48,383 nucleotides of DNA from Oscillospiraceae bacterium (GCA_030533325.1 JAUNJJ010000017.1:1-48383), one strand, 5' to 3'; positions 16,629 through 25,560 are shown, numbered from the stretch's first letter. Translations and numbers: made by a program. The notes: generated by a model not told the origin, from the letters alone.

Positions 16629-18500
16629 ATGAACGATATAAAACTTATGGAAATGAATCTTCCGGGAGATCTGAAGAATCTTTCATTCGATGAATGCCGG
16701 ACTCTCTGCAAGGAAATAAGGGGTATACTGGTAAGAACAGTTTCACGTACAGGAGGGCATCTTGCTTCCAACCTTGGTGTTGTTGAACTTACACTTGCAA
16801 TTCACAGGGTATTCAATTCACCGGAAGATAAAATTGTATGGGATGTTGGGCATCAGACATATACTCATAAAATTTTAACAGGCCGTCTTGACCGTTTTTC
16901 AACACTGAGACAGGAAAACGGAATATCAGGTTTTCCTAAACCTAATGAATCTGAACACGATTCATTTGTCAGCGGACACAGCAGCACTTCAGTTTCAGTT
17001 GCCTGCGGTATTGCTGAGGCCATGAAGCTTGATAATAAAAACAATCATGCAGTCGCAGTTATCGGCGACGGTGCATTTACAGGCGGTCTTGCGTATGAGG
17101 GACTGAATAATGCCGGAAAGAGCCATACTAATCTTATTGTTATTCTTAATCATAACGATATGTCAATATCCAGAAATGTCGGTGCTTTTGCCAAGTATCT
17201 TTCAAGTATCAGAAACAAGGAAGGATACATGAACACGAAAAATGCTGTTGATCATGTACTTAAGAAAACGCCCGTGGTAGGTTCTCCGATAAGCAAGGTT
17301 CTCAGTGCTTCAAAAACAGCAATAAAAGGCGTTGTACTTAAGGGAAACACCATGTTTGAGGACTTAGGGTTTGAATACCTTGGTCCTGTTGACGGTCACG
17401 ATATAGAAGAACTTGAAAATGTACTTAAACTTGCCCAGTCAATGCATAAACCGGTACTTGTACATGTAAACACTGTAAAGGGAAAGGGATATTCACCTGC
17501 TGAAAGAAATCCGGGCGAATACCATGGAATATCACGTTTTGATATTGCAACAGGAAATCCTGAAGTCAGCAGTTCCGATTCATTTTCATCAGAATTCGGC
17601 AGGGAACTTACTGAACTTGCAGAAAAGAACGAAAAGATCTGTGCTGTAACTGCAGCAATGAAGTACGGAACTGGTCTTCAGTTTTTTGCAGAAAAGTTTA
17701 AGGAAAGATTTTTCGATGTCGGGATAGCAGAGCAGCATGCTGTAACTTACTGTGCAGGACTTGCGAGTATGGGATATATTCCGGTGTTTGCTGTCTATTC
17801 ATCATTTCTTCAGAGAGCATATGACCAGGTGTTTCATGATGCTGCACTTTCCGGCAATCATATGGTTATCGGGATAGACCGTGCCGGATTTGTCGGCGAG
17901 GACGGTGAAACTCATCAGGGACTGTTTGATGTGCCTATGCTGACTTCTGTTCCGGGTATAACAATCTTATCGCCCTCGGGATATGATGAACTGAAGTATG
18001 ATCTTAATCAGGCGATTAATGATTATGACGGTATAGTATGTTTAAGATATCCGCGCGGAAAGGACAGCAGTGCAGGTGAACCGGAAAGAAAAGTTTTCGG
18101 AGATTATACATTTGAAACGAGAGAGGGAGCGAATGTTCTTCTTGTAAGTTACGGTCGTGCTGCTGAAAATACGAGAAAAGCCGGAACAGAACTTGAAAAT
18201 GAATATAATATAAACTGTGATATACTTAAACTAAACAAAATTTACCCTTTCAGTGATGAGATGGTTAAACGTGCAGCCGGATATGAAAATATTTTCTTCT
18301 TTGAAGAAGGAATGAAGAACGGTGGTATCGGAGAACACCTTCTGACTTCAGTTGTATCTGAAGGCTTCAGGGGAAAATACAGCATTACCGCTGTTGAAGG
18401 ATTTGTAAAGCAGGCTTCAGTAAACAGTCAGATGAAAAAGTACGGACTGGATATGGAGTCCATTACAGAGAAGGTAAAAAAAGAGTTGTCCGGAGAATAA
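16629..18500 (+). CDS. dxs: 1-deoxy-D-xylulose-5-phosphate synthase
   Basis: A 623-aa thiamine-diphosphate enzyme that condenses pyruvate and glyceraldehyde 3-phosphate, the first step of the methylerythritol phosphate route. It shows GHQTYTHKILTGR, the ThDP-binding GDGAFTGGLAYEGLNNA with a conserved NHNDMSIS, the transketolase middle domain with DVGIAEQHAVTYCAGLA and RAGFVGEDGETHQG, and the C-terminal domain. Length is normal. It starts 15 bases after the DUF212 stop, and tlyA starts 3 bases after its stop. Confidence 0.96.
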   Translation: MNDIKLMEMNLPGDLKNLSFDECRTLCKEIRGILVRTVSRTGGHLASNLGVVELTLAIHRVFNSPEDKIVWDVGHQTYTHKILTGRLDRFSTLRQENGISGFPKPNESEHDSFVSGHSSTSVSVACGIAEAMKLDNKNNHAVAVIGDGAFTGGLAYEGLNNAGKSHTNLIVILNHNDMSISRNVGAFAKYLSSIRNKEGYMNTKNAVDHVLKKTPVVGSPISKVLSASKTAIKGVVLKGNTMFEDLGFEYLGPVDGHDIEELENVLKLAQSMHKPVLVHVNTVKGKGYSPAERNPGEYHGISRFDIATGNPEVSSSDSFSSEFGRELTELAEKNEKICAVTAAMKYGTGLQFFAEKFKERFFDVGIAEQHAVTYCAGLASMGYIPVFAVYSSFLQRAYDQVFHDAALSGNHMVIGIDRAGFVGEDGETHQGLFDVPMLTSVPGITILSPSGYDELKYDLNQAINDYDGIVCLRYPRGKDSSAGEPERKVFGDYTFETREGANVLLVSYGRAAENTRKAGTELENEYNINCDILKLNKIYPFSDEMVKRAAGYENIFFFEEGMKNGGIGEHLLTSVVSEGFRGKYSITAVEGFVKQASVNSQMKKYGLDMESITEKVKKELSGE

Positions 18501-18503
18501 TAT

Positions 18504-19304
18504 ATGGCAGAATCAAGACTTGATACCGAAATTTTTGAAAGAGGTCTCTGTAAAAGCAGAGAACGTGCAAAGCAGCTTATAAAAAACGGAAATGTAACTG
18601 TTGACGGCAGAGTTTGCAGAAAGCCTGCATATACAGTTTCCGGGGACAGTGATATTTCAGTTACAGGGGATGTACACAGATATGTCGGACGCGGCGGTCT
18701 TAAACTTGAAAAGGCAATAGAGTATTTTAATATTGATCTGAACGGAAAAGTCTGCCTTGACATAGGCGCCTCAACGGGCGGTTTTACTGACTGTATGCTT
18801 CAGAACGGGGCCTCACTTGTATTTGCACTTGATGTAGGCCACAGTCAGCTTGATGAAAAGCTTATTTCTGACAGCCGTGTAGTCAATATGGAAAAGACAA
18901 ATATAAGGGAAACTTCTGCTTCTGATTTCAGCAGTGAGATTGAATTTATTTCTACCGATGTATCCTTTATTTCACTTAAACTTGTGCTGCCTAAGATAAA
19001 GGAACTTCTGAAAGAAGGCGGAAGTTCAGTAGTGCTTGTGAAGCCTCAGTTTGAAGCCGGAAAGTCCGGATTATCCAAAAACGGTATTGTGAAGGAGCCA
19101 AAGGTTCACAGACAGATTCTTTCGGAATTGCTTGTCTTTGCGGATAACTGCGGTTTCAGTGTATTGGGAATCTGTGTTTCTCCTGTCAGGGGAGGAAGCG
19201 GAAATTCCGAATATCTGATGTATCTGAAACACAAATATGAAGATTCGGATACAGTATCTTACAACATAGATGAACTGATAATTGAAGCTTTAGGGAAAAA
19301 GTAA
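18504..19304 (+). CDS. tlyA: TlyA family RNA methyltransferase
   Basis: A 266-aa protein with an N-terminal S4 RNA-binding domain (about 4-62: RLDTEIFERGLCKSRERAKQ) and an FtsJ-like Rossmann methyltransferase. The SAM site is LDIGASTGGFTDCML at about 89, and the K-D-K-E-type residues include VKPQFEAG. TlyA in mycobacteria 2'-O-methylates 16S and 23S rRNA; Bacillus yqxC in the same operon position is the equivalent. The exact target here is inferred. Confidence 0.93.
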   Translation: MAESRLDTEIFERGLCKSRERAKQLIKNGNVTVDGRVCRKPAYTVSGDSDISVTGDVHRYVGRGGLKLEKAIEYFNIDLNGKVCLDIGASTGGFTDCMLQNGASLVFALDVGHSQLDEKLISDSRVVNMEKTNIRETSASDFSSEIEFISTDVSFISLKLVLPKIKELLKEGGSSVVLVKPQFEAGKSGLSKNGIVKEPKVHRQILSELLVFADNCGFSVLGICVSPVRGGSGNSEYLMYLKHKYEDSDTVSYNIDELIIEALGKK

Positions 19305-19305
19305 A

Positions 19306-20166
19306 ATGAAGATAGTTATATTTCCAAATCTTAAGAAAAAAGACGCTTTCAGCTGTACTGTTGAGGTATGCAGTATGCTTGACAGACCTGGTACAGAAAT
19401 ATTTATGGATTATAAATATGCCGAAGTTTTTTCTGAACTTAAAAATATTTCATATGGCGATTTCAGAACTTTAGCAGAAGGGGCTGATTTTGCGATAGCT
19501 ATCGGCGGAGACGGAACAATTCTGAAGTGTGCAGCTGCTATGATGGGAACCGGGACAAAACTTCTTGGAATAAATACAGGAAGGCTCGGATTTATGGCGT
19601 CTGTTGAAAAAGACAGTCTTGATGCACTTGAGCAGCTCTATACAGGAGAATACCGGGTGTCAGAGAGAATGATTCTTGCAGCCGAATACGAAACTGAAGA
19701 AGGAAAAAAAGTATATCGTGCTATGAATGATATCGTTGTTTCAAGCCGATATTCCAAGATAATGGAATTTGATGTTTATGCAGGGGAAAATCTTATCGGC
19801 AACTATCTTGCTGACGGGGTGGTACTCAGCACTCCTACCGGTTCAACTGCATATGCACTTTCCGCAGGGGGACCGATTATTGAGCCTGAACTCGAATGCC
19901 TTGAGATGAATCTGATCTGTCCGCATTCCCTTTTTGTCCGCCCTATGATATTCAATGCAGGAAGTGTTATATCAGTTGTTCATCATTCATCTGAAGATGT
20001 TGAAGTGGGATTTTCAGTTGACGGAAACGAACCTGTAAAAATAAAAAGAGAAAGCAGACTGATTATCAGAAAGTCTGCCGAAAAGATAAAGCTTATTGAT
20101 ATAAGAGCAGGGACATTCTATGACTCTCTGAACAAAAAGCTTATGAGGTCACTGAAGGGAATTTAA
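19306..20166 (+). CDS. nadK: NAD kinase
   Basis: A 286-aa protein that phosphorylates NAD to NADP. It has the GGDGTILK motif near residue 66, NTGRLGFM, and the diacylglycerol-kinase-like DGVVLSTPTGSTAYALSAGG signature, with a normal length. It begins one base after the tlyA stop and ends directly at the argR start (20166/20167), so the three genes are tightly coupled. Confidence 0.96.
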   Translation: MKIVIFPNLKKKDAFSCTVEVCSMLDRPGTEIFMDYKYAEVFSELKNISYGDFRTLAEGADFAIAIGGDGTILKCAAAMMGTGTKLLGINTGRLGFMASVEKDSLDALEQLYTGEYRVSERMILAAEYETEEGKKVYRAMNDIVVSSRYSKIMEFDVYAGENLIGNYLADGVVLSTPTGSTAYALSAGGPIIEPELECLEMNLICPHSLFVRPMIFNAGSVISVVHHSSEDVEVGFSVDGNEPVKIKRESRLIIRKSAEKIKLIDIRAGTFYDSLNKKLMRSLKGI

Positions 20167-20604
20167 ATGAAAAATGAAAGACAGAAAAAAATTCTTGAGA
20201 TAATATCTGCAAATGAGATAGAGACACAGGATGAACTTTCACAGGCACTTGCTGCCGAAGGGTTTTCAGTTGCTCAGGCAACGGTCTCACGTGATATTCA
20301 GAAACTGAAGCTTGTTAAAACATCTGCAGGCAATGGCAGATACAAATACGTCCAGCCTGAAGATGAAGAAGATGTATTTTCAAACCTGCTGCTCCAGACA
20401 ATAATCAGTGTTGATTATGCAATGAATATAGTTGTAATAAAATGTCATACAGGTATGGCACAGGCGGCCTGTGCGATGATTGATACAATGGATTATCCTC
20501 AGATACTGGGGACTATTGCCGGAGATGACACGATATTTATTCTTCTGAAAAATGAAGAAAAAGCGAGAGAACTGATGCAGAATATAAAAAAAATGACTCG
20601 TTAG
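20167..20604 (+). CDS. argR: Arginine repressor ArgR/AhrC
   Basis: A 145-aa protein with a winged-helix DNA-binding domain at about 1-70 (RQKKILEIISANEIETQDEL, QATVSRDIQKLKLV) and a C-terminal hexamerisation/arginine-binding domain (GTIAGDDTIFILLKNE). It controls arginine synthesis and use. It sits in the same operon slot as ahrC of Bacillus, before recN. No ARG box was identified in the window. Confidence 0.94.
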   Translation: MKNERQKKILEIISANEIETQDELSQALAAEGFSVAQATVSRDIQKLKLVKTSAGNGRYKYVQPEDEEDVFSNLLLQTIISVDYAMNIVVIKCHTGMAQAACAMIDTMDYPQILGTIAGDDTIFILLKNEEKARELMQNIKKMTR

Positions 20605-20652
20605 ACAGATGATAAAGAGAAATGGGATAAAACATGGAAAAGAGGAAACATT

Positions 20653-22317
20653 ATGCTAAGGGAATTATATATTGAAAATCTTGCAGTAATAAAAAATGCA
20701 GTGATTACTCTTGACAAAAATTTAAATGCATTTACAGGTGAAACAGGTGCCGGTAAATCAATCCTGATAAACGGGATAAATGCTGTTCTCGGACAGCGAA
20801 TAACCAGGGATATAGTCCGTACCGGAAGTGACAAGGCAGTGGTTACTGCACTTTTCACCAATCTCTCGAAAAATGTTCAAAACAAGCTTGATGAACTTGG
20901 AATAAAATATTCTGATGATGAGATAACTGTAACAAGAGAAATAAATGCAGACGGAGGCAGTATTGCCAGAATAAATAACCGTGCAGCTACAGTATCTGTT
21001 CTGAAGGAACTTGGAGAGATGCTGATAAATATTCACGGTCAGCATGATAATCAGATACTCATGGCTCCGGAACGCCATACTGAAGTCCTTGACAGTTTCG
21101 GAGGAGACTGCAGTTTCCTTGAGGACTACAGAAAATACTTCAGAGAACTTCAGCAGTGTGCAAGAAAGCTTTCAGCTATGAAGAAGGAGCAGCTTTCTGA
21201 ATCAGAAAGAATGATTTATCTTCAGGCATTAGTTGATGAAATCAAACCGCTTGAACTTGAAGAGGACGAGGATATTCAGCTTGAGGAAGAATACACCATG
21301 CTCAAGAACAGTACGGATATAATCAATGCACTCCAGTCTTCCGGGGCGTATATAAGCAATGATGAGGAATGCATAATTTCTGACCTTAATGATGCGGAGT
21401 TTCTTCTTGAAAACATAACAGATGTATATTCTCCGGTTATTCCGCTTCTCGAGAGAATAAAGTCAATAAATATTGAACTTTCCGATATAGCATCTGAGCT
21501 TTCTCACTGTGCATCGTCGCTTGAGATTGACGATGAAACCTATAACCTGATTTCAACAAGAAGGGAAATTATAAACGGTCTTAAGAAAAAATACAACAGG
21601 GGACTGAATGAAATAATTGCTATGGCTGAAGAGGCAGCCGAAGAGCTGTACAATATGGAAAACAGTTCGGAGAAAATTGAAAAACTTCAGAGGCAGAAGG
21701 CAAAGCTTCTTGAAGAAACAACTGAAAAAGCTAAAAAGCTTTTTGAATACAGAAGCAGAACTGCAGAGAGATTTGTTGAACGCGTAACTGAAGAACTTAA
21801 ATTTCTCGACATGCCGAATGTTATAATTGAGGTTAAGCACGATAAAGGAAAGCTTTCAGCGAATGGCATGGACAGTGTTGAATTTCTTATATCTGCCAAC
21901 AAGGGTGAGACACCCAAGCCGATATCGAAAATTGCTTCCGGTGGTGAGCTTTCAAGAATCATGCTTGCTCTGAAAACTGTAATTGCTGATCAGGACGATA
22001 TTCCGACTCTGATATTTGATGAAATAGGTACAGGTGTAAGCGGACGTGCTGCACAGAAAATCGGAATCAAGCTTCAGGAGATAAGCGGATACAGGCAGGT
22101 TCTGTGTGTAACACATCTTTCCCAGATAGCTGTTATGGCAGATAATCATCTTCTTATCGAGAAGACTACATCCGGTGAACGAACAGAAACTATGGTAAAG
22201 CACCTTGATATGGACGGAAGAATAAGGGAGATAGCAAGAATAATGAGCGGAGAAAATCCAAGTGAGCTTATGCTGAAAAATGCAGAGGAACTTCTTATTC
22301 AGAACAGAAGAAAATAA
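20653..22317 (+). CDS. recN: DNA repair protein RecN
   Basis: A 554-aa SMC-like ATPase acting early at DNA double-strand breaks. Walker A is GETGAGKS at about 32-39, followed by a long two-part coiled coil (about 150-370). The C-terminal head has the signature ASGGELSRIMLALK and Walker B TLIFDEIGTGVSG. RBS GAGGAAA precedes the ATG. In many Firmicutes spoIVB and spo0A follow recN; here a terminator and a small RNA locus follow instead. Confidence 0.95.
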   Translation: MLRELYIENLAVIKNAVITLDKNLNAFTGETGAGKSILINGINAVLGQRITRDIVRTGSDKAVVTALFTNLSKNVQNKLDELGIKYSDDEITVTREINADGGSIARINNRAATVSVLKELGEMLINIHGQHDNQILMAPERHTEVLDSFGGDCSFLEDYRKYFRELQQCARKLSAMKKEQLSESERMIYLQALVDEIKPLELEEDEDIQLEEEYTMLKNSTDIINALQSSGAYISNDEECIISDLNDAEFLLENITDVYSPVIPLLERIKSINIELSDIASELSHCASSLEIDDETYNLISTRREIINGLKKKYNRGLNEIIAMAEEAAEELYNMENSSEKIEKLQRQKAKLLEETTEKAKKLFEYRSRTAERFVERVTEELKFLDMPNVIIEVKHDKGKLSANGMDSVEFLISANKGETPKPISKIASGGELSRIMLALKTVIADQDDIPTLIFDEIGTGVSGRAAQKIGIKLQEISGYRQVLCVTHLSQIAVMADNHLLIEKTTSGERTETMVKHLDMDGRIREIARIMSGENPSELMLKNAEELLIQNRRK

Positions 22318-22448
22318 AAAGGACACACAGGTGATGAATCCTGTGTGTCCTTTCCTTCGAAAAACGAAGAATAATGATGAAAAAAGAGTTGGAAATGTTG
22401 AATGAAAAATTCGGGCAAAAATAGAAATCCGAATCAGTATTTCTATTT
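22312..22448 (-). ncRNA. Candidate small structured RNA between recN and the ABC-F gene
   Basis: A perfect consensus promoter on the minus strand (22455-22483) should start RNA near 22448, and a strong terminator (22318-22353, with a TTTTTATTTT tail on this strand) should end it near 22312. The RNA would be about 135 nt. It begins with a 10-bp hairpin (AAATAGAAAT with ATTTCTATTT, 22419-22448) whose loop holds ATTCGG, complementary to CCGAAT at 22409-22414, giving an alternative fold or pseudoknot. A small CTTCG/CGAAG hairpin and the 14-bp terminator follow. The only overlapping frame would need an ATG at the promoter -10 and is not convincing. No known RNA family was recognised. Confidence 0.55.
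22318..22353. terminator. Bidirectional terminator between recN and the small RNA
   Basis: A perfect 14-bp stem (22318-22331 with 22340-22353) and an 8-nt loop start immediately after the recN stop. The T run is stronger on the minus strand (TTTTTATTTT) than on the plus strand (TTTCCTTC). Confidence 0.85.
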
Positions 22449-22454
22449 GTATTC

Positions 22455-22483
22455 ATTATACTATAAAATTCGGATATTGTCAA
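22455..22483 (-). promoter_or_regulatory. Consensus sigma-A promoter on the minus strand
   Basis: TTGACA (22478-22483), exactly 17 bases, then TATAAT (22455-22460), read on the minus strand. Both hexamers match the consensus fully. No gene lies downstream before the terminator at 22318, which is the main argument for an RNA product. Confidence 0.8.
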
Positions 22484-22598
22484 TAGAATTTGTTGCAAAT
22501 AATAATTTTAGAAATTTTACAATACTGGAATAATATTTTCTATTGCTAAATGACTAAAAACCATGATTCTTAAACGGTTAATTTATATGGAAAAATAA
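22484..22598. other. Spacer between divergent promoters
   Basis: This is the AT-rich middle of the 375-base recN-ABC-F gap. It lies between the minus-strand small-RNA promoter and the plus-strand ABC-F promoter. No further gene or clear repeat was seen. Confidence 0.5.
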
Positions 22599-22627
22599 TT
22601 GAAAAAATATTATTATACTGTTATAAT
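22599..22627 (+). promoter_or_regulatory. Promoter of the ABC-F gene
   Basis: TTGAAA (22599-22604), 17 bases and TATAAT (22622-22627) lie 65 bases before the ATG, giving a leader of about 60 bases that ends in AGGAGG. No terminator hairpin lies in this leader, so antibiotic-type attenuation is not apparent. Confidence 0.75.
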
Positions 22628-22692
22628 ATATTCTGGGTGTTCTTTTGTCAGCACCGGAAAATAAATGAAAATCAGGAGGCAGAAAGCTACAA

Positions 22693-24291
22693 ATGATTAC
22701 AGTTTCAAATGTAAGTCTGCAGTTTGGCGGTTCAACTCTTTTTAAAAACGTTGACCTTAAGTTTACAAACGGCAACTGTTATGGTATTATAGGTGCGAAC
22801 GGTGCCGGAAAATCAACATTTCTTAAAATACTAAGCGGAGAACTCGAACCTACTACGGGTGAGGTGTCTGTAAAAAAAGATGCACGTATGTCTGTTCTGA
22901 AGCAGGATCACTTTGCATACGAAGAATATACAGTCCTTGATACTATCATTATGGGAAATGAAAAACTCTACAGTATCATGAAGGAAAAGGATGCACTTTA
23001 TGCCAAAGAAGACTTTTCTGAAGAAGACGGAATAAGAGCTTCCGAACTTGAAGCAGAATTTGCTGAGCTGAACGGATGGGAAGCAGAATCTGATGCATCA
23101 AAGCTCATTCAGGGACTCGATCTTCCTGAGGACATGCTTTATTCACAGATGTCAACGCTTACCGGTAACGAAAAGGTAAAGATTCTTCTTGCCCAGGCAC
23201 TTTTCGGAAATCCGGACATCATCCTTCTCGACGAACCTACAAACCATCTTGACATTGATGCTGTAAAGTGGCTTGAAGGATTTCTTGCCGATTACTTCGG
23301 TACAGTCCTTGTTGTATCCCATGACAGACATTTTCTTAACAATGTTTGTACACATATCGTTGATATTGACTATACAAAGATTAAGATGTATGTTGGTAAC
23401 TACGAATTCTGGTATGAATCAAGCCAGCTTATTCAGCGAATGATGAAACAGCAGAACAAAAAGGCTGAGGAAAAGATTAAGGAACTCAAGTCATTTATTG
23501 AACGATTCTCTGCCAACAAGTCAAAGTCAAGCCAGGCTACATCAAGAAGAAAGCTTCTTGAAAAAATTACTGTTGAAGAGATGCCGGCATCAAGCAGAAA
23601 ATATCCTTATATAGGATTTACACCTGACAGAGAACTGGGCAAGGAAGTACTTTCCGTTGAAGATATATGCAAGACAGCTGACGGAGTCGAGATGCTTAAG
23701 AACGTCAGATTTACTGTAGGACGTGAGGACAAGATTGCGTTTATCTCAGAAGATGAACGTGCTGTTACCATGCTTTTCAAAATTCTTATGGAAGAGGAAA
23801 CACCGGATTCAGGAAGTTTCAAATGGGGTGTTTCAACATCTACTTCATACTTCCCGATGGACAACTCTTCATTTTTTGAAGGCTGCAGTATGTCTATTAT
23901 CGACTGGATCAGACAGTATTCTGTAAACGATGAGACGGACACATACCTCAGAGGTTTCCTCGGACGTATGCTTTTCTCAGGCGATGACGTATACAAACCT
24001 GTAAATGTTCTTTCAGGAGGGGAAAAGGTAAGATGCATGTTCTCAAGAATGATGCTCTTCGGTTCAAATGTTCTGGTTGTGGATCAGCCTACAAACCATC
24101 TTGACCTTGAAAGCATTACAGCCGTAAACAACGGTCTTGAATCATTCAAGGGCGTTGTCCTCTTCACCTCTCACGACCACGAAATCCTTCAGACAGTTGC
24201 CAACCGTATTATCGAAATAACCCCTGACGGAATAATCGACAGAGTCGGCACTTACGAAGATTACCTCGAATTCAAAAAATCCAGAAAGTAA
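22693..24291 (+). CDS. ABC-F family ATPase with one degenerate ATP site
   Basis: A 532-aa soluble protein with two ABC ATPase domains and no membrane segment, of the YkpA/YbiT-like ABC-F group. These proteins bind the ribosomal E site and help stalled or initiating ribosomes. Domain 1 has Walker A GANGAGKST (34-42), signature LTGNE (156-160), Walker B LLDEPTNHLD (D180, E181) and VSHD. A charged linker at about 245-310 fits the P-site tRNA interaction motif. Domain 2 lacks a normal Walker A (ISEDERAVTM, about 351-360, no lysine), has signature LSGGE (440-444), and Walker B VVDQPTNHLD with Gln465 where the catalytic Glu is expected. So the site made by domain 1 Walker motifs and domain 2 signature is intact, and the other site is altered in all three elements. 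It is a single-gene unit. Confidence 0.9.
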   Translation: MITVSNVSLQFGGSTLFKNVDLKFTNGNCYGIIGANGAGKSTFLKILSGELEPTTGEVSVKKDARMSVLKQDHFAYEEYTVLDTIIMGNEKLYSIMKEKDALYAKEDFSEEDGIRASELEAEFAELNGWEAESDASKLIQGLDLPEDMLYSQMSTLTGNEKVKILLAQALFGNPDIILLDEPTNHLDIDAVKWLEGFLADYFGTVLVVSHDRHFLNNVCTHIVDIDYTKIKMYVGNYEFWYESSQLIQRMMKQQNKKAEEKIKELKSFIERFSANKSKSSQATSRRKLLEKITVEEMPASSRKYPYIGFTPDRELGKEVLSVEDICKTADGVEMLKNVRFTVGREDKIAFISEDERAVTMLFKILMEEETPDSGSFKWGVSTSTSYFPMDNSSFFEGCSMSIIDWIRQYSVNDETDTYLRGFLGRMLFSGDDVYKPVNVLSGGEKVRCMFSRMMLFGSNVLVVDQPTNHLDLESITAVNNGLESFKGVVLFTSHDHEILQTVANRIIEITPDGIIDRVGTYEDYLEFKKSRK

Positions 24292-24343
24292 GTTTACAGA
24301 AAATCCTGCTTGAAGAAATTTCCTGTGTATTATTGTGTAATTT

Positions 24344-24386
24344 CAACAATAAAATTGTTGACAACGCTCGAATTATTTGTTATACT
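24344..24386 (+). promoter_or_regulatory. Promoter of the GH25 gene with overlapping inverted repeat
   Basis: TTGACA (24358-24363), 17 bases and TATACT (24381-24386) form a near-perfect promoter. CAACAAT-AAA-ATTGTTG (24344-24360) is a 7-bp inverted repeat that runs into the -35 box and could be an operator. The leader to the ATG at 24448 is about 55 bases and ends with AAGGAGAG. Confidence 0.75.
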
Positions 24387-24447
24387 AAAAATAGTTTTAA
24401 TTTTCATTGAAGACGGTTTTTATACATAAGGAGAGAGTAAAATATAC

Positions 24448-25518
24448 ATGGCAGGTATGAAAATATTCACTTCACTTCTCTGTTCAGCACTTGCTGTTTC
24501 CGGACCTACCATTAGTCCCCAAAATACCCCTGATACCATGGAGAAGTCCCCTGTTTTTCCGATTATACAGGATCACTCCGTTGAAGGCGGTTCATCACTT
24601 GTTGTTTCCGGAGTCTATGTTCCTGGTTTCGATATTAATTTCGACGGTGTATTCGATTCCACTGACGTGGAACTGATAAAGTCCGCGAGAGAAAAGAAAC
24701 GTATTGAAGAAGAGGAAAAAAGACAGCAGCAGATTGCAGCTGAGGAAAAGGTTGCAAAGGAAGAAGCAGAGCGCAAAGCAGCAGAAGAAGCTTCAACGAT
24801 TCAGCTGACAGTAACTGAACCACCTGTAATGCAGTCACCTCAGACCGCTGAACAGGAAATACAATCCCTGGATACTGAGATGCACGGTGTTGATGTTTCA
24901 AGATGGCAGGGACGGATTGACTGGAACAGACTCAAAGCCGCAGGAGTTGAGTTTGCGATGATAAAGGCAGGAGAGGGAACTGAAGTTGAAAGAAACTTCT
25001 ATGCAAATATTAACGGTGCCAAAGAAGCAGGTGTGTACTGCGGGGTATACTGGTTTTCGAATGCTCATACGTATGATGAGGCGATAGCGGAAGCGAACGC
25101 ATGTCTTGAGGTTATTTCACAGTATCAGCTTGAGTTTCCGGTTGTATGTGATTTTGAATATCGTTCTCTGAAGAACAATCCGCTTGCAGACAGCAGAAAA
25201 GATCTTACTGATGCACTTATTGGATTTCTCGGTACTATTGAGAATAATGGATTTTATTCCATGCTGTACACTAACACTGATTTTTCCGGCAAGTATCTTG
25301 AATTCAGCCGTATTACTGAAAAATACGATATCTGGTTTGCCGGATATTCAGTTGACAAGCCGGGAATGCCATGCGGTATCTGGCAGTATTCCGAAACAGG
25401 TGTAAAGGATGGTATTGATATCGACAATCCGAATGTTGGTCAGACGAAGGTAGACCTTGATATTGCATACAAAAACTATCCGCAGATAATGAAAGATTTG
25501 CATATTAACGGATATTAA
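24448..25518 (+). CDS. Secreted GH25 lysozyme with a dockerin-like half repeat and coiled-coil spacer
   Basis: A 356-aa protein. A short hydrophobic N-terminus (about 5-19) looks like a signal peptide. Residues about 55-75 (DINFDGVFDSTDVELIK) form one calcium loop and helix of the kind found in dockerins, but only one copy. A highly charged Glu/Lys/Ala region (about 76-112) should be a coiled coil. The GH25 muramidase domain spans about 145-350: VDVSRWQG (D149), CDFEY (D235 and E237, the catalytic DxE pair), and IWQYSETG. Such enzymes cut the N-acetylmuramic acid to N-acetylglucosamine bond of peptidoglycan. It is flanked by its own promoter and a terminator. Confidence 0.88.
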   Translation: MAGMKIFTSLLCSALAVSGPTISPQNTPDTMEKSPVFPIIQDHSVEGGSSLVVSGVYVPGFDINFDGVFDSTDVELIKSAREKKRIEEEEKRQQQIAAEEKVAKEEAERKAAEEASTIQLTVTEPPVMQSPQTAEQEIQSLDTEMHGVDVSRWQGRIDWNRLKAAGVEFAMIKAGEGTEVERNFYANINGAKEAGVYCGVYWFSNAHTYDEAIAEANACLEVISQYQLEFPVVCDFEYRSLKNNPLADSRKDLTDALIGFLGTIENNGFYSMLYTNTDFSGKYLEFSRITEKYDIWFAGYSVDKPGMPCGIWQYSETGVKDGIDIDNPNVGQTKVDLDIAYKNYPQIMKDLHINGY

Positions 25519-25560
25519 AAAATTGCGGGATATGATTTTTTCACATCCCGTAATTTTTTT
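25518..25560. terminator. Bidirectional terminator between GH25 and thiN
   Basis: AATTGCGGGAT (25521-25531) pairs with ATCCCGTAATT (25545-25555) with a single G-T pair. A runs precede it and a seven-base T run follows, so it can end both the GH25 transcript and the convergent thiN transcript. Confidence 0.85.

Noticed and set aside
22295-22498. 67-codon minus-strand frame overlapping the small-RNA unit
   Set aside because: Its first start lies upstream of the promoter, and the next ATG lies at the -10/start-point boundary with no RBS; composition is low-complexity. An RNA product explains the region better.
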